Source of the DNA: Planctomycetota bacterium | Lineage (GTDB): Bacteria > Planctomycetota > Phycisphaerae > UBA1845 | DNA length: 32,037 nucleotides | Direction of reading: 5' to 3' | NCBI GenBank assembly: GCA_024276605.1 | Contig: JAJRWX010000025.1 | Location: forward strand, 1-32,037 | Part shown: in pieces, positions 1-8,889 of the stretch | Layout of the letters: every line of letters begins with the position of its first letter | Numbering within the stretch: position 1 is the stretch's first letter | The notes under the pieces: generated by a model | Told to the model about the DNA's origin: nothing | Databases searched by the model: none | Seen by the model: the letters and a program-made list of their open reading frames with translations, nothing else | Made by a program: the position numbers and the translations under genes

Positions 1-1
1 G

Positions 2-172
2 GCACTAGCGCGGGCGCTTGGCGTTTCGCGGATGACTGTGAGCAAGTGGAAAAGACATCCCTATTGGCGATGGCCTAAACCGCCATACCCGATTGATGCT
101 ATTGCCCGATGGCGTGCCGATTGGTTTTCGTATGACAATGCGGCGGTATGGCGAGAACTATATCGGTATTGA
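2..172 (+). CDS. Helix-turn-helix protein, C-terminal part (partial)
   Basis: The reading frame is open from the window edge and ends with TGA at 170-172, giving 56 residues with no start in view. It begins ALARALGVSRMTVSKWKRHP, which fits a helix-turn-helix in which the second helix (VSRMTVSKW) would contact DNA. A Trp/Arg/Pro-rich tail with WRADW follows. This HTH type occurs in phage terminase small subunits, resolvases and small DNA-binding proteins of mobile elements; which one applies here cannot be told. The same frame stays open for another 46 codons past the TGA, to a TAG at 311-313, with coding-like composition (for example VDTTYIVKKGTNGTFWGNI). The gene may therefore be interrupted. 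The tRNA-like relic downstream suggests the edge of a mobile element. Confidence 0.55.
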   Translation, partial: ALARALGVSRMTVSKWKRHPYWRWPKPPYPIDAIARWRADWFSYDNAAVWRELYRY

Positions 173-329
173 TGGTTCACCGGACCAGCTACAATTCAAC
201 AGTGCCACCACGTTGACACGACTTACATCGTCAAAAAAGGTACCAATGGTACGTTTTGGGGTAACATCACCGGGGATTTGTGCAAAGCTTGCAATTTGAA
301 ACCGCTCTGGTAGACTCTAAACAACGATT

Positions 330-400
330 ACGGCCAGTGCCAAGTACATGGCACTAGATTACGGAACCGAAGGTTGCAGGTTCGAGTCCCGCGCGGTGTA
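330..400 (+). tRNA. Degenerate tRNA-Arg(ACG)-like relic
   Basis: The 3' half has exact tRNA spacing: a 7-base anticodon loop TTACGGA (359-365, anticodon ACG), a 5-base variable loop, a T arm GCAGG-TTCGAGT-CCCGC (376-392, one A-C mismatch), a 7-base acceptor strand GCGGTGT and discriminator A (400). A D-stem GCCA/TGGC (339-342 and 349-352) with a 6-base loop sits at the right distance, although the loop lacks the usual GG. The anticodon stem (CTAGA versus ACCGA) does not pair and the acceptor 5' strand at 330-336 pairs at only about 4 of 7 positions. It is unlikely to be functional. An integration scar at a tRNA gene or a decayed tRNA fits best. Confidence 0.4.
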
Positions 401-809
401 GTTGACATAAACGCTGAATCCATAACGACTTATGGATACCCGCCAACGCGGCGGGGCGGCCACTACCAAGGTGGCATACGTATACCGTGTACGTTTCCCT
501 TCAGGCAAGTCCACTCTATGTCCTAAGCTACTGCGCAGGAACCAGGACATCTACACACGCAGATAGAATGTTTGCCGACTACCGAGTTCCATACGATGAG
601 GCCCAGTACGGCTAAAACCACTCATGGCCGAAATCTCGGTGGTCCAATCTGGATATGATTATCGGTTGTCCGGATATGGGGCATAGGGATAATTATTTGA
701 ATAAAAGAGTTTGCCGATTAATCGACCGTATTGTATCGTTCACCGTGGTTAAATCAGTTGTGCTGATAGAGTGCAAATCTATTGTTTCGAAGTCAAAACG
801 GAGACTACT
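401..809. other. Stretch with no confident gene
   Basis: No recognisable gene lies between the tRNA relic and the lipoprotein start. One very short frame is the only coding-like segment: ATG 432 to TAG 566, 44 residues, basic, containing VAYVYRVRFPSGKSTL. It has no good ribosome binding site, so I treat it as doubtful. The rest is low in open frames and probably holds the promoter region of the lipoprotein gene at its right end. Confidence 0.4.
432..566 (+). CDS. Possible 44-residue basic ORF
   Basis: This short frame begins ATG GAT ACC CGC and ends with TAG. The peptide is basic (many Arg and Lys) and contains TTKVAYVYRVRFPSGKSTL. The composition is coding-like, but there is no Shine-Dalgarno sequence in front of the ATG and I recognise no family. 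It sits just 3' of the tRNA-Arg-like relic, where small element-borne genes can occur. It could equally be the remnant of a longer gene or chance. Confidence 0.15.
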   Translation: MDTRQRGGAATTKVAYVYRVRFPSGKSTLCPKLLRRNQDIYTRR

Positions 810-1901
810 ATGAAATTGTTCATCGGTCCGATAGCATTTTTGTTCGTCTTATCGCTAACAGGCTGCGGCCCTGTAGCCGGTCAGTTAGGCTCTTCAGATA
901 CGCGCCTACCAGTCACGCAGATTAACGGTAAGGTCGTACTCAGCGCCAATGGTAGTACGGCCCAGTCACAAGGAAACACGGATGGTCAGCTTGGGCAGAT
1001 ATATGCCACTGTGGCGATCACTGACGATGGCGAGAAGATTGTGACGGTTGTTGCCGGGGATGGGGAGTTTACGTTTGAGATATCCACAGGCGACCAGTTT
1101 ATGCTTTACCTGCTAGTCGACGCCGATGGCGATGGGGAAGCGGAGACGTTTGCCGGTGCCTGCGACATTCAAAACCCTGATGATATCGACCTGATCGGCA
1201 CGAACGGCGGCGTGGTTGATTTGGGCGAGCTTGTCGTTCCCGATGATCCGGAGACCAGTGTCATTGATCTGGACGATAGCCTCGCTTTGATCGACACGGA
1301 TGACGACGGGATTAGCGATGCGGATGACAGCGACGATGATAACGACGGTGATCTTGACGAGGACGAGCGAGATGAGCTGAACTCGGATGATGATAACCTG
1401 CCCAATGACATCGACGACGATGACGACAATGATGGCGAAAGCGATGACGTTGACGATGATGACGACGGCGACGGTATCTCCGACTACGATGAATGGGATA
1501 CCGACGGCGACGGGATTTCGGATGTAGATGATATCGACGACGACAACGACGGCCTTCATGATAGCGAGGATGGCGACGACGACGGTGATGGGATTGACGA
1601 CGACTCTGAGCTAGACTCTGATGGCGACGGCATTCCTGACACGGCTGACTCTGATGACGACAACGACGGTGTTCGTGATGAAGATGATGACGATAATGAC
1701 GGCGATGGAATCAACGACGAAGATGAAGCCGACGTTGACAACGATGGCACGCCTGATGACATCGACAATGACGACGACGGTGATGGCATCCTGGATGACA
1801 TTGACGATGATGATAATGGTGACGGCATCTTGGATATAGACGAAACCGACGATGATGATGCGGTAGATGGCAGTGGTGATGATGTACCAGCCGTGGAATG
1901 A
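810..1901 (+). CDS. Asp-rich lipoprotein with thrombospondin-3-like calcium-binding repeats
   Basis: A 363-residue secreted lipoprotein. The start at 810 is preferred because GGAG lies 6-7 bases upstream and the protein then opens with a lipoprotein signal, MKLFIGPIAFLFVLSLTGC (lipobox LTGC, lipidated Cys at 19); an earlier ATG at 771 would bury it. Residues about 40-150 look like a small beta-sandwich with carboxypeptidase-regulatory-like character. From about residue 160 to the end the chain is almost only Asp, Gly, Asn, Ser and Ile in DxDxDGxxD-type units (for example DSDGDGIPDTADSDDDNDG), as in type 3 thrombospondin repeats, where the Asp side chains bind calcium. A cell-surface calcium-loaded stalk is inferred. 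The low-complexity GAC/GAT coding makes long antisense frames that are not genes. The gene is monocistronic and faces the kinase gene; a strong hairpin lies downstream at 2048-2087. Confidence 0.85.
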   Translation: MKLFIGPIAFLFVLSLTGCGPVAGQLGSSDTRLPVTQINGKVVLSANGSTAQSQGNTDGQLGQIYATVAITDDGEKIVTVVAGDGEFTFEISTGDQFMLYLLVDADGDGEAETFAGACDIQNPDDIDLIGTNGGVVDLGELVVPDDPETSVIDLDDSLALIDTDDDGISDADDSDDDNDGDLDEDERDELNSDDDNLPNDIDDDDDNDGESDDVDDDDDGDGISDYDEWDTDGDGISDVDDIDDDNDGLHDSEDGDDDGDGIDDDSELDSDGDGIPDTADSDDDNDGVRDEDDDDNDGDGINDEDEADVDNDGTPDDIDNDDDGDGILDDIDDDDNGDGILDIDETDDDDAVDGSGDDVPAVE

Positions 1902-2275
1902 TTGCGGTACGATGCTCATGGCGCTTTCAATACCGGGCCAAATCCAGGTACGGTGATCAAACGAAAAGACTTGGCTTGCATCAAACTGCGACTTAATGAA
2001 GCTGAGAAACAGCACGGCTTGAGTACCTCAAGAAACGTGACATGGAAGGTGGTATGGATTCCGATGTACATTGGAATCCATGCCACCTACTTGTTTAGAG
2101 CAAGCTCTATTTAACTGTAGCGTCCCGTCGCACGTTTTTCATGGAGGTTTTCGATGTTTCCATGCTACACTTGACTGTTAAACGCTATAGGTTTTCGTTG
2201 CCGGCGTATATACACGTTCGCCACCAGCTCAAACTCGGCCTTGTATATGTATTTCATTGTTTACAAGCACTACGA
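1902..2275. other. Intergenic region between convergent genes
   Basis: This stretch separates the lipoprotein stop from the kinase-TPR stop. I see no credible gene; the two short open frames here have no ribosome binding site and no familiar sequence. The only clear structure is the 15-bp hairpin at 2048-2087. Confidence 0.6.
2048..2087. terminator. Strong 15-bp hairpin between convergent genes
   Basis: The arms GGTGGTATGGATTCC and GGAATCCATGCCACC pair over 15 positions with a single T-G wobble, around a 10-base loop (GATGTACATT). No perfect U-run follows, only TACTTGTTT. Its position 150 bases past the lipoprotein stop and before the convergent kinase-TPR stop suggests a bidirectional transcription barrier. 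A 3' mRNA stability element is the alternative. Confidence 0.45.
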
Positions 2276-3694
2276 TCAATCAGTATTTTTGGAGGATGTC
2301 TCAAGCTGTGCCAGCCTCGTTTGCCACTGGGCGGCTTTTTCGTCGTAGTCTTGGCTTGGTTCGCTGGTGTGCCAGGCATCATAGAGTTGGATGATCCGAT
2401 CGATGGATTCCTTTTTTTGTGTAGTGAGTGACTGGGGATTGTCGCTAAGTTGTTTGTGCAGTGCCAACAGCAACGGCTCGGCTTGCGCATAGCTTTGTTG
2501 TTCTACAAGATATCCGGATAGATTAGTCTCAAGTGCAGTGCGAAGTGTCGATGCGCCGGGTTGCAGGAGCGACACCGCGGTTTGTTCTGTTTTAACGGCT
2601 GCATCGATGTCGCCGGTCATTTGCTGGGCCAGCGCCCATGTATCCAGGATATTAGGATCCTTACCGTTGGATAGTTCGACTGCCTTTTGTACCGCATACA
2701 ATGCTGCATCCGGATCGCGCAGGTCCGCCGGCTCGATCGTAAGCAAATCCCACGCATACGCGTTGTGATTGCTTGCATTTGCATCCGGCCTTGCCGAAAG
2801 TTTTCGGCTCTTATCAAGAAGCTCAGCGGCAAATGGCCGGACTTCCTCGAACTTGCCTTGGACTTTCAGTACGTCAACAAGGTTACGCAGGCTCTGGGCT
2901 ATGTTTGGATGCGCTGCGCCGAGGCGCTTGCGTTTGATGCCCAGCGCCTGGCGATAGAATTGTTCCGCCTCGGCGTACTTATGCTGGAATTCAAGTATGA
3001 CAGCAAGGTTGTTGAGGCTATAGGCCACCACCAGATGTTCTTCTCCGAGGAGTTTGCGCCGCATGGCCAGCGCCTTGCGGAAGAACTTTTCCGCCTCAGC
3101 GTACTTGTTTTGATTACTTAGGACTTTGGCAAGGTTGATGAGGCTGTTGGCTACACTGATATGTTCGTCGCCTAAGAGTTTCATCTTCAAATCAAGCACT
3201 TGTCGGTGGTATGGTTCCGCCTCGGTGTATTTGTTTTGTTTTTCCAGGGTGTTTGCCAGATTGCCGAGGCTGTTGAGCACATCCGGATGTTCGTCACCAA
3301 GGAGCTTTTGCCACAAAGCCAACGCCTCGCGGTGTAGTTTTTCCGCCTCGACGTACTTGCCCTGGCGGTAAAGGTCGTTTGCGAGGTTATTGATGTAGGA
3401 GGCTTCGTCAGGGTGTTCATCGCCTGGTAGTTTGCGGTGCATGGCGAGTACCTCGCGGTGGATTTTTTCCGCGTCGGCATATTTACGCTGGAAGAAAAAA
3501 TCGCTTGCCAGGTTATTGAGGACTTGGGGAACGTCGGGATGCTCATCGCCTAGTAGCTTGCGGTGCATGGCTAATGCCTGGCGGTACAGTTTTTCCGCTT
3601 CAGCAAATTTTCGTTGGCGGGAAAGGTCGCTGGCGAGGTTGTTGAGGCTGCTGGCTACGCTGGGGTGCTCATCGCCACAGAGTTTGCGTTGCAT
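2276..3694 (-). pseudogene. TPR C-terminal part of the interrupted kinase gene
   Basis: 472 residues can be read from an ATG at 3694, in exactly the frame of the kinase above, but separated from it by the TAA at 3725-3727 and ten further codons (AEKLHREVLA). It contains seven 42-residue TPR units of the kinesin-light-chain type, each with a signature like GDEHPDVxxSLNNLA followed by [15 protein letters not shown], and then a helical tail without clear repeats (about residues 290-472). There is no Shine-Dalgarno sequence before the ATG at 3694, so independent translation looks unlikely. The part is either lost, or made by stop read-through as the continuation of the kinase. In intact relatives these TPRs form a protein-binding superhelix at the C-terminus of a membrane Ser/Thr kinase. 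Confidence 0.75.
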
Positions 3695-3724
3695 GGCCAG
3701 TACTTCGCGGTGTAATTTTTCCGC

Positions 3725-5542
3725 TTAGGCGTACTTGCGCTGCCGGTAAAGGTCACTGGCGAGGTTGCTGAGGCTTGTTGCGACGATCGGGCTTTCGTCG
3801 CCAAGTAGCTTGCGCCCCATAGTTATCGCCTGGCGGCGGAGCTTATCCCCCTCGGCGTACTTGCCCTGTTCATTAAGAACCCCGGCGAGGTTATGCAGGT
3901 TTTCGAACACGTCGGCGTGCTCTTCGCCAAGGAGCTTTCGGCTCATGGCCAACGCCTGGCGGAACAGTTTTTCCGCCTCGGCGTATTTACCCTGTTTCTG
4001 AAGGACTTCAGCAAGGTTATGGAGGTTGTTGGCTACGTCGGGGTGCTCGTCACCATGAACTTGTCTGCTAATGCGCAGTGCTTGCTCTGCGAGTGGTAGT
4101 GAGATGTGGTAAAGGCCCAACGAGGTGTAGACACTGCTGATTGTTTGAAACAGCGTCGCCTGAATCAACGGCTGGTCGGACAGCTCTTTGCCAATCCGTT
4201 CGGCGCCTCGGTCCATGATCTCGCGGGCGGTGATCGTGTTACCCCTCGCCTCGCTCGGATCGGATACTTTGAACAGGTCAATCATAAAGTGTTGCACCTG
4301 TTTGGCCGTCTCCGCTTCGCGCTGTGCGTTATCGCGTTCTATAATGGTTTCGGCACGGGCAGTTTCCGCTTCAATACGGGCTTCTTCTGCCTTGATGTAC
4401 AAATGCACGGTCATGGCCAGCCCTGCTGTGAGTGCGACCAATACGGCAGAGACAGCCGTAACCGGGCCTTTGTTGCGACGGATGAACTTCTTGAATCGAT
4501 AACCCGAACTTGGCGGACTGGCGAGGACCGGTTCGTGGTGTAGGTGTCGGCGTAGGTCATCTGCAAATTCGGTGGCTGTGGCATAGCGTCGGGTTCTATC
4601 TTTTTCCAGGGCTTTGATGGTGATCCAATCGAGGTCGCCGCGGAGGTGTTTTGTCAGCGTGTCAGGGTTCGTGTGCCGGTTGTGGGCTATGGTAGCAGAG
4701 TCGGCGACTAGTTCGTCGCCAATACTGCTCAGCTTGGTACTCGGCTTTTGAGGTTCCTGCTCTCGAATCACCCGCCGAATCTCTTCCCAACCGGCTTGCA
4801 TAAGTGTTTTGGCGTCAAAGGGCGTCACGCCGGTGAGTAATTGATACAGTACCACGCCGAGTGAATAGATGTCACTTCGTGTGTCGATGTCCTGGGCCGA
4901 CATCTCCGCCTGTTCCGGACTCATATAGGCCGGTGTGCCAATGAGTTGGCCTTGCAGGGTGTAGATGGTTTTCTCAGAAAGTTTTTGTTCGATGGCTTTA
5001 GCGACACCAAAGTCAATCACTTTGATGATGGATGTGTTGTTACGATATTCCACGAGAATGTTGCTGGGTTTGATGTCTCGGTGAATGATTCCTTTTTGAT
5101 GCGCATGCTGGACGGCTTCACATACGTTGATGAATAGGCTTAGCCTATCCACGATGTTGAGCTTGTGCAGATCGCAATGCTCAGTAATCGGAACGCCGGT
5201 GACGAGTTCCATCACAAAATAGGGCCGACCCTGCTCCGTAGTTCCCGCATCGAAGACTTTGGCCACGTTTGGATGATTCATCATGGCCAGTGCTTGTCGC
5301 TCCGCCTCGAATCGTGCGATGACAGCTTTGGAATCCATCCCCGGTTTGATGACCTTTAGTGCGACTCTTCGTTTGACAGGTTTCGTTTGCTGAGCCAGAT
5401 ACACTACACCAAAGCCGCCCTCGCCGAGTATGTCGATGAGTTTATAATTGGATATTTTTGGTAGTGCCTGTGCAGGTTGCGGTGCGGTTGTTTGCGTCGG
5501 AATATTCAACGGTTGTGTGTCATCCGGCTTGGTCATAACCAT
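3725..5542 (-). CDS. Ser/Thr protein kinase with TPRs, truncated by in-frame TAA
   Basis: 605 residues. An eukaryotic-type kinase domain spans about 33-300: glycine loop GEGGFG (40-45), Lys63 in VALKVI, catalytic HRD 154-156, Asn161, DFG 177-179 and SPEQA near 208-212. All catalytic residues are present, so the kinase should be active. One membrane segment follows at about 358-383, then a Glu/Ala/Arg-rich coiled-coil stretch (385-415) and three KLC-type TPR units. The protein stops at ...RQRKYA followed by TAA, exactly where the repeat consensus continues YAEAEKL; the same frame then runs on for 482 more codons (to 2276). One G-to-T change (GAA to TAA) would explain it. The product would be a membrane kinase with a cytoplasmic catalytic domain and a shortened TPR array. 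Possible regulators or partners are unknown; no partner phosphatase lies nearby. Confidence 0.88.
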   Translation of the reverse strand: MVMTKPDDTQPLNIPTQTTAPQPAQALPKISNYKLIDILGEGGFGVVYLAQQTKPVKRRVALKVIKPGMDSKAVIARFEAERQALAMMNHPNVAKVFDAGTTEQGRPYFVMELVTGVPITEHCDLHKLNIVDRLSLFINVCEAVQHAHQKGIIHRDIKPSNILVEYRNNTSIIKVIDFGVAKAIEQKLSEKTIYTLQGQLIGTPAYMSPEQAEMSAQDIDTRSDIYSLGVVLYQLLTGVTPFDAKTLMQAGWEEIRRVIREQEPQKPSTKLSSIGDELVADSATIAHNRHTNPDTLTKHLRGDLDWITIKALEKDRTRRYATATEFADDLRRHLHHEPVLASPPSSGYRFKKFIRRNKGPVTAVSAVLVALTAGLAMTVHLYIKAEEARIEAETARAETIIERDNAQREAETAKQVQHFMIDLFKVSDPSEARGNTITAREIMDRGAERIGKELSDQPLIQATLFQTISSVYTSLGLYHISLPLAEQALRISRQVHGDEHPDVANNLHNLAEVLQKQGKYAEAEKLFRQALAMSRKLLGEEHADVFENLHNLAGVLNEQGKYAEGDKLRRQAITMGRKLLGDESPIVATSLSNLASDLYRQRKYA

Positions 5543-5617
5543 GCTCCGAACAGATGTGTGCCATAGGTATTCTAATCATAGAGACGGTTGCATACAAACG
5601 GACTAGACATACAAAAC

Positions 5618-6646
5618 CTAACGCCTAGCGACGAAACGATCAAAGTTGACACGGGCTGTCAGATAATCGTCGCGCATAGGCTCGTCATTACAAAGGTCAG
5701 TGGAGAGATACTTCTTATTCGAATCTGGAAGAACCGTTACAATGGTAGCATCCGATCCGTATCGTTCGCTCAGTTGTATGGCACCGATGATGTTTGCACC
5801 GGAGGAGATGCCCACGGCCAATCCCAACTCAGTGCAAAGTTTTTGCGCCATAAGAATAGCATCGCCATCCCAGACATCGACAACCTCATCAAGTTCATCG
5901 AGGTTGATGATGGACGGAATGAATTCGTCAGAAACTCCCTGAATGCGATGCTTGCCCATTTTGCAGCCAGTGCGAAGCGTCGGCGAGTTGGCTGGTTCGA
6001 GCGGATGAACATGCACCGATCTCCCCGCGCGACGTAGGTGCTCACCTACACCCATCACCGTCCCTCCTGTACCAACGCCAGCCACAAAAACGTTTGCGGC
6101 CTGACCGAACATGGCCAGTTGTCGCTCGATTTCCGGTCCAGTAGTCAGGCAATGGGCCTCGACGTTTGCCGGATGGGCAAACTGTCGTGGAAGAAAAACG
6201 TGGTCATGCTCCTTGGCGTATTGCTCAACCAACTCGATTGCACCGACGAATCCCCCTTGCTCACGAGACACGGGAATGACAGAGGCCCCGAAGTTGCGAA
6301 TCAACTGAACGCGCTCGCGGCTCATCCAGTCAGGCATGAAGATACGGACAGGATGTCCCAGTGCCCTACCGATGGCAGCGAATGAAATACCAGTATTGCC
6401 GCTGGAGGTTTCGGCAATTGTGTCGCCGAGTTTGAGTGCGTTAGAGTTGTAAGCGCGGCGCATAATGTGTGCGGCCATGCGGTCCTTAATACTTTCGGTC
6501 ATGTTCATCAGTTCGTATTTGGCGAAGATATGACCGGGCCTGCCATCCAAGCGGAAACGAATCTCAAGAAGGGGGGTATTGCCGATCAGTGCCTGTAGCG
6601 CGTCAACACATGAGTTGTTACCTGTCGATGCGGCAATCTGCGTCAT
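5618..6646 (-). CDS. PLP-dependent cysteine synthase family protein
   Basis: 342 residues from the ATG at 6646, chosen because GAGGGAT lies just upstream and the family N-terminus (ALQALIGNTPLLEI) then falls at 17-30; an in-frame ATG at 6697 would add 17 unlikely residues. It is a fold-type II PLP enzyme: ESIKDR with the Schiff-base Lys54, substrate loop TSSGNTG (80-86), phosphate-binding GTGGT (192-196), GKHRIQG before the active-site region (231-237) and GISSGA (279-284). Known members replace the O-acetyl or O-phospho group of serine with sulfide to make L-cysteine, or make cystathionine. Length fits CysK/CysM. The C-terminus (STDLCNDEPMRDDY onward) is extended by about 20 residues. It stands alone, 75 bases upstream of nothing related. 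Exact substrate is not decidable; cystathionine beta-synthase or a siderophore-type homologue are alternatives. Confidence 0.88.
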   Translation of the reverse strand: MTQIAASTGNNSCVDALQALIGNTPLLEIRFRLDGRPGHIFAKYELMNMTESIKDRMAAHIMRRAYNSNALKLGDTIAETSSGNTGISFAAIGRALGHPVRIFMPDWMSRERVQLIRNFGASVIPVSREQGGFVGAIELVEQYAKEHDHVFLPRQFAHPANVEAHCLTTGPEIERQLAMFGQAANVFVAGVGTGGTVMGVGEHLRRAGRSVHVHPLEPANSPTLRTGCKMGKHRIQGVSDEFIPSIINLDELDEVVDVWDGDAILMAQKLCTELGLAVGISSGANIIGAIQLSERYGSDATIVTVLPDSNKKYLSTDLCNDEPMRDDYLTARVNFDRFVARR

Positions 6647-6941
6647 AATTCTATCCCTCATGACAAAATGTGGTACGCGGTGCGCTTGGCGCCACACGTA
6701 AGGATTTTCTGAAAGGGTAGTACTTCAACGTGGTCAATGCTGGTCATCCAGCGAATCGAAAGTCATGATGGAGCCTAGAAGTCGACATGACCTGTCCATC
6801 GTACATGAGTCCGTCCATGTAGCCGCACATGCTATTCGATTTAGGTGCTAAACAACTTTACCACTGTGAACCGCTTACCCTAATTATTGTAAGTATGCGC
6901 TTCGTGAAACGATTAGGCAACTACATGTATTTTTCACAGAT

Positions 6942-8888
6942 TTACGGGCAATTGGGGACGCAGGTTCCGGTCAGGCAATCCGTTACGCCAAAGCCAAAAT
7001 CACCCCCGGCAAAAGCGATGGCCGCCCGTAAGATGTCCGCACTGGCGATAATGCCATTTGGTGACTTGCCGTCATTATCCACGCGCGATAGGTGCGGTGC
7101 TGAGGTGAGCAACTGAAACTTCTGTAACACAGCGACAATATCGGTGGTGGTGACCAATCCGTCCGGTGCCGTCCATACCCCAGCGACTAACGTGCCTACG
7201 ATATCACCGAATTGTCGACTCGCACTGATTTGGGGTGCTGTAGTAAGAATCGATAGTGATGACGAGAAAGTGACATTGTCCAATGTGGTTTCGACCAAAT
7301 ATTCATTACCTGGGACAACCTCACAGCCACGAACGTGGATCACCGAATCCGTCCAGTCACAAAACTCGGCGTTCTGTACCAATGTGCTAAGCTTGCCATC
7401 TATACCTGCGTCTTGCAACGTGCAACTCACATACCAAGGTGTGGCCGCACCTAAGCGGGTTACGCGCAGTGCCGAAAACCGTCCTGTATTGGTACTGGGA
7501 TCAAAGGATAAGTAACGATCTTTAGTTACATCAAATGGCGCGGGAGCGGGCAAAGGAGCATTCAGTTGATCAAAGCAATCAAATGATGTGCTACCCAACG
7601 ATAACTCTGACAGAGTAGGTGGAGGTCGGGAGAACACGCCGATACCACCAATGCCAAGCGTGCTTGTCATGGATGATGGTACGTTGACGAGCGTTGTCAT
7701 CTCTACGTAACCAACGCGAACCCAGGACGGCTCTAATCCCTGCGGGCTGAAGTTGGATCCACCAAAATTTGTAATCACACCACTACCGTTATCAAAGGTG
7801 CCTTCATTGAGTTCTGGAAAACCAGAAGTATGAACTAGAGAAGAGGCTTGAAAAACACTGGGATCAAAGGATAAGTCGGTATATATACCCGTGACGCCGG
7901 TATTGATAGCGCCTAGGTCACTGGTCCAAAGTTCGACCACGAAAGTGGAAGGGACATTGTTCGGTTCACAAATGCGTCCTGGCAATGAGCCGGGTTGATC
8001 AGACACTTCGAGTGTGTTTGGTGAGGTAAATGGAATCAGTCTTAACGCCACATCCGTAAAACTTTGTTTGGCTGTCCATACCAAGGCATTGGTCAGCATT
8101 TGATCGCCGTCGGATGCGGCATCCCAATAGAGCGTACTCACATCACTAGAAGGGGGATAAAATCCCAAGTCAACGCGCCGCCCGGGAAGGTCTTCTCGAT
8201 AAGCCATAAGCGGTGCACCATCATCCCATTGGGCTACCATTGTCCCACCGCCGGATAGCATCTGCGTAGTCGGCCGCGCACTCAGTAATCCACCGTCGAA
8301 CGATGAAACACCATTGACCAGCACATGCGTAGGATCGTTGATGGTTCCTAAGCTAGCCGGGCCTGCCATGCTTTCTAGTTTAGGAACAATCACCTCATAA
8401 CCGTCCGTTTCCCATCGGCCCGCAATAAATCTACCGGCTATACTGCTGGTGTTGGCAAACACTGCGACAACCACACCACCACCGCTGTCAACATAATCAG
8501 CTAAATTATCACCGAGCGCAACAGCATCCAAGAAGTCCAGATTACTCCAAACGAGTATGGCATCGTATAATTGCAAAGTAGGTAGCGTAGGTGTTACCAA
8601 TCCAGCGTGGATAATGTCCACGCTACTAAACAGACCAGTCGCTGACAATTTGTCTCTTACGTCGGTAAATAGTGCATCTGAAACATTCGCAGAGGCCGAG
8701 GCTACGATGGCGATATTTGACCCACCCATGACGGCTAATTGATTGGATAAAAAGTTATCACGCAATCCATCCGGTTCCCCAGCCTGCGATACTTGCACGA
8801 TCACCGCGCAGCATGTGAGCATGGTCAGCCAAGCGTTCGTAGTCGTGTATCTATTCTTGCTTCTCATATCCCTCAAATTCACTTTCAC
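6942..8888 (-). CDS. Secreted GATase-like / cohesin-like protein with dockerin-like tail
   Basis: 648 residues, last gene of the minus-strand cluster. The frame starts with GTG at 8888, one base after the DUF1501 stop; an ATG at 8867 (MRSKNRY...) after GAGGGAT is an alternative start. An N-terminal signal peptide ends near VSQA|GEP. Residues about 55-270 resemble a glutamine-amidotransferase-like Rossmann domain, as in ThuA-like or trehalose-utilisation-type proteins: NIAIVASAS, YDAILVWSNLDF, YVDSGGGVVVAVF. Residues about 280-450 look like a cohesin-type beta-sandwich (DLSFDPSVFQASSLVHT, VRVGYVEMTTL). The C-terminal 100 residues carry two helix-loop units, TTTDIVAVLQKF and SADILRAAIAF, with NDG, resembling a degenerate dockerin. 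It ends in a Cys-containing tail (CLTGTCVPNCP). Extracellular scaffold or surface role is inferred; no catalytic residues were recognised. Confidence 0.65.
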   Translation of the reverse strand: MKVNLRDMRSKNRYTTTNAWLTMLTCCAVIVQVSQAGEPDGLRDNFLSNQLAVMGGSNIAIVASASANVSDALFTDVRDKLSATGLFSSVDIIHAGLVTPTLPTLQLYDAILVWSNLDFLDAVALGDNLADYVDSGGGVVVAVFANTSSIAGRFIAGRWETDGYEVIVPKLESMAGPASLGTINDPTHVLVNGVSSFDGGLLSARPTTQMLSGGGTMVAQWDDGAPLMAYREDLPGRRVDLGFYPPSSDVSTLYWDAASDGDQMLTNALVWTAKQSFTDVALRLIPFTSPNTLEVSDQPGSLPGRICEPNNVPSTFVVELWTSDLGAINTGVTGIYTDLSFDPSVFQASSLVHTSGFPELNEGTFDNGSGVITNFGGSNFSPQGLEPSWVRVGYVEMTTLVNVPSSMTSTLGIGGIGVFSRPPPTLSELSLGSTSFDCFDQLNAPLPAPAPFDVTKDRYLSFDPSTNTGRFSALRVTRLGAATPWYVSCTLQDAGIDGKLSTLVQNAEFCDWTDSVIHVRGCEVVPGNEYLVETTLDNVTFSSSLSILTTAPQISASRQFGDIVGTLVAGVWTAPDGLVTTTDIVAVLQKFQLLTSAPHLSRVDNDGKSPNGIIASADILRAAIAFAGGDFGFGVTDCLTGTCVPNCP

Positions 8889-8889
8889 A

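Noticed and set aside
93-299. 68-codon plus-strand frame overlapping the HTH gene
   Set aside because: Shadow frame without ribosome binding site; the frame 2 reading gives a recognisable HTH.
359-550. 63-codon minus-strand frame over the tRNA-Arg relic
   Set aside because: Its C-terminus (RDSNLQPSVP) is the usual antisense reading of a tRNA T arm.
1113-2015. Several long minus-strand and alternative-frame ORFs over the Asp-rich lipoprotein gene
   Set aside because: They are antisense or frame shadows of low-complexity GAC/GAT codons; no start signals and unnatural Ile/Val or Ser-only composition.
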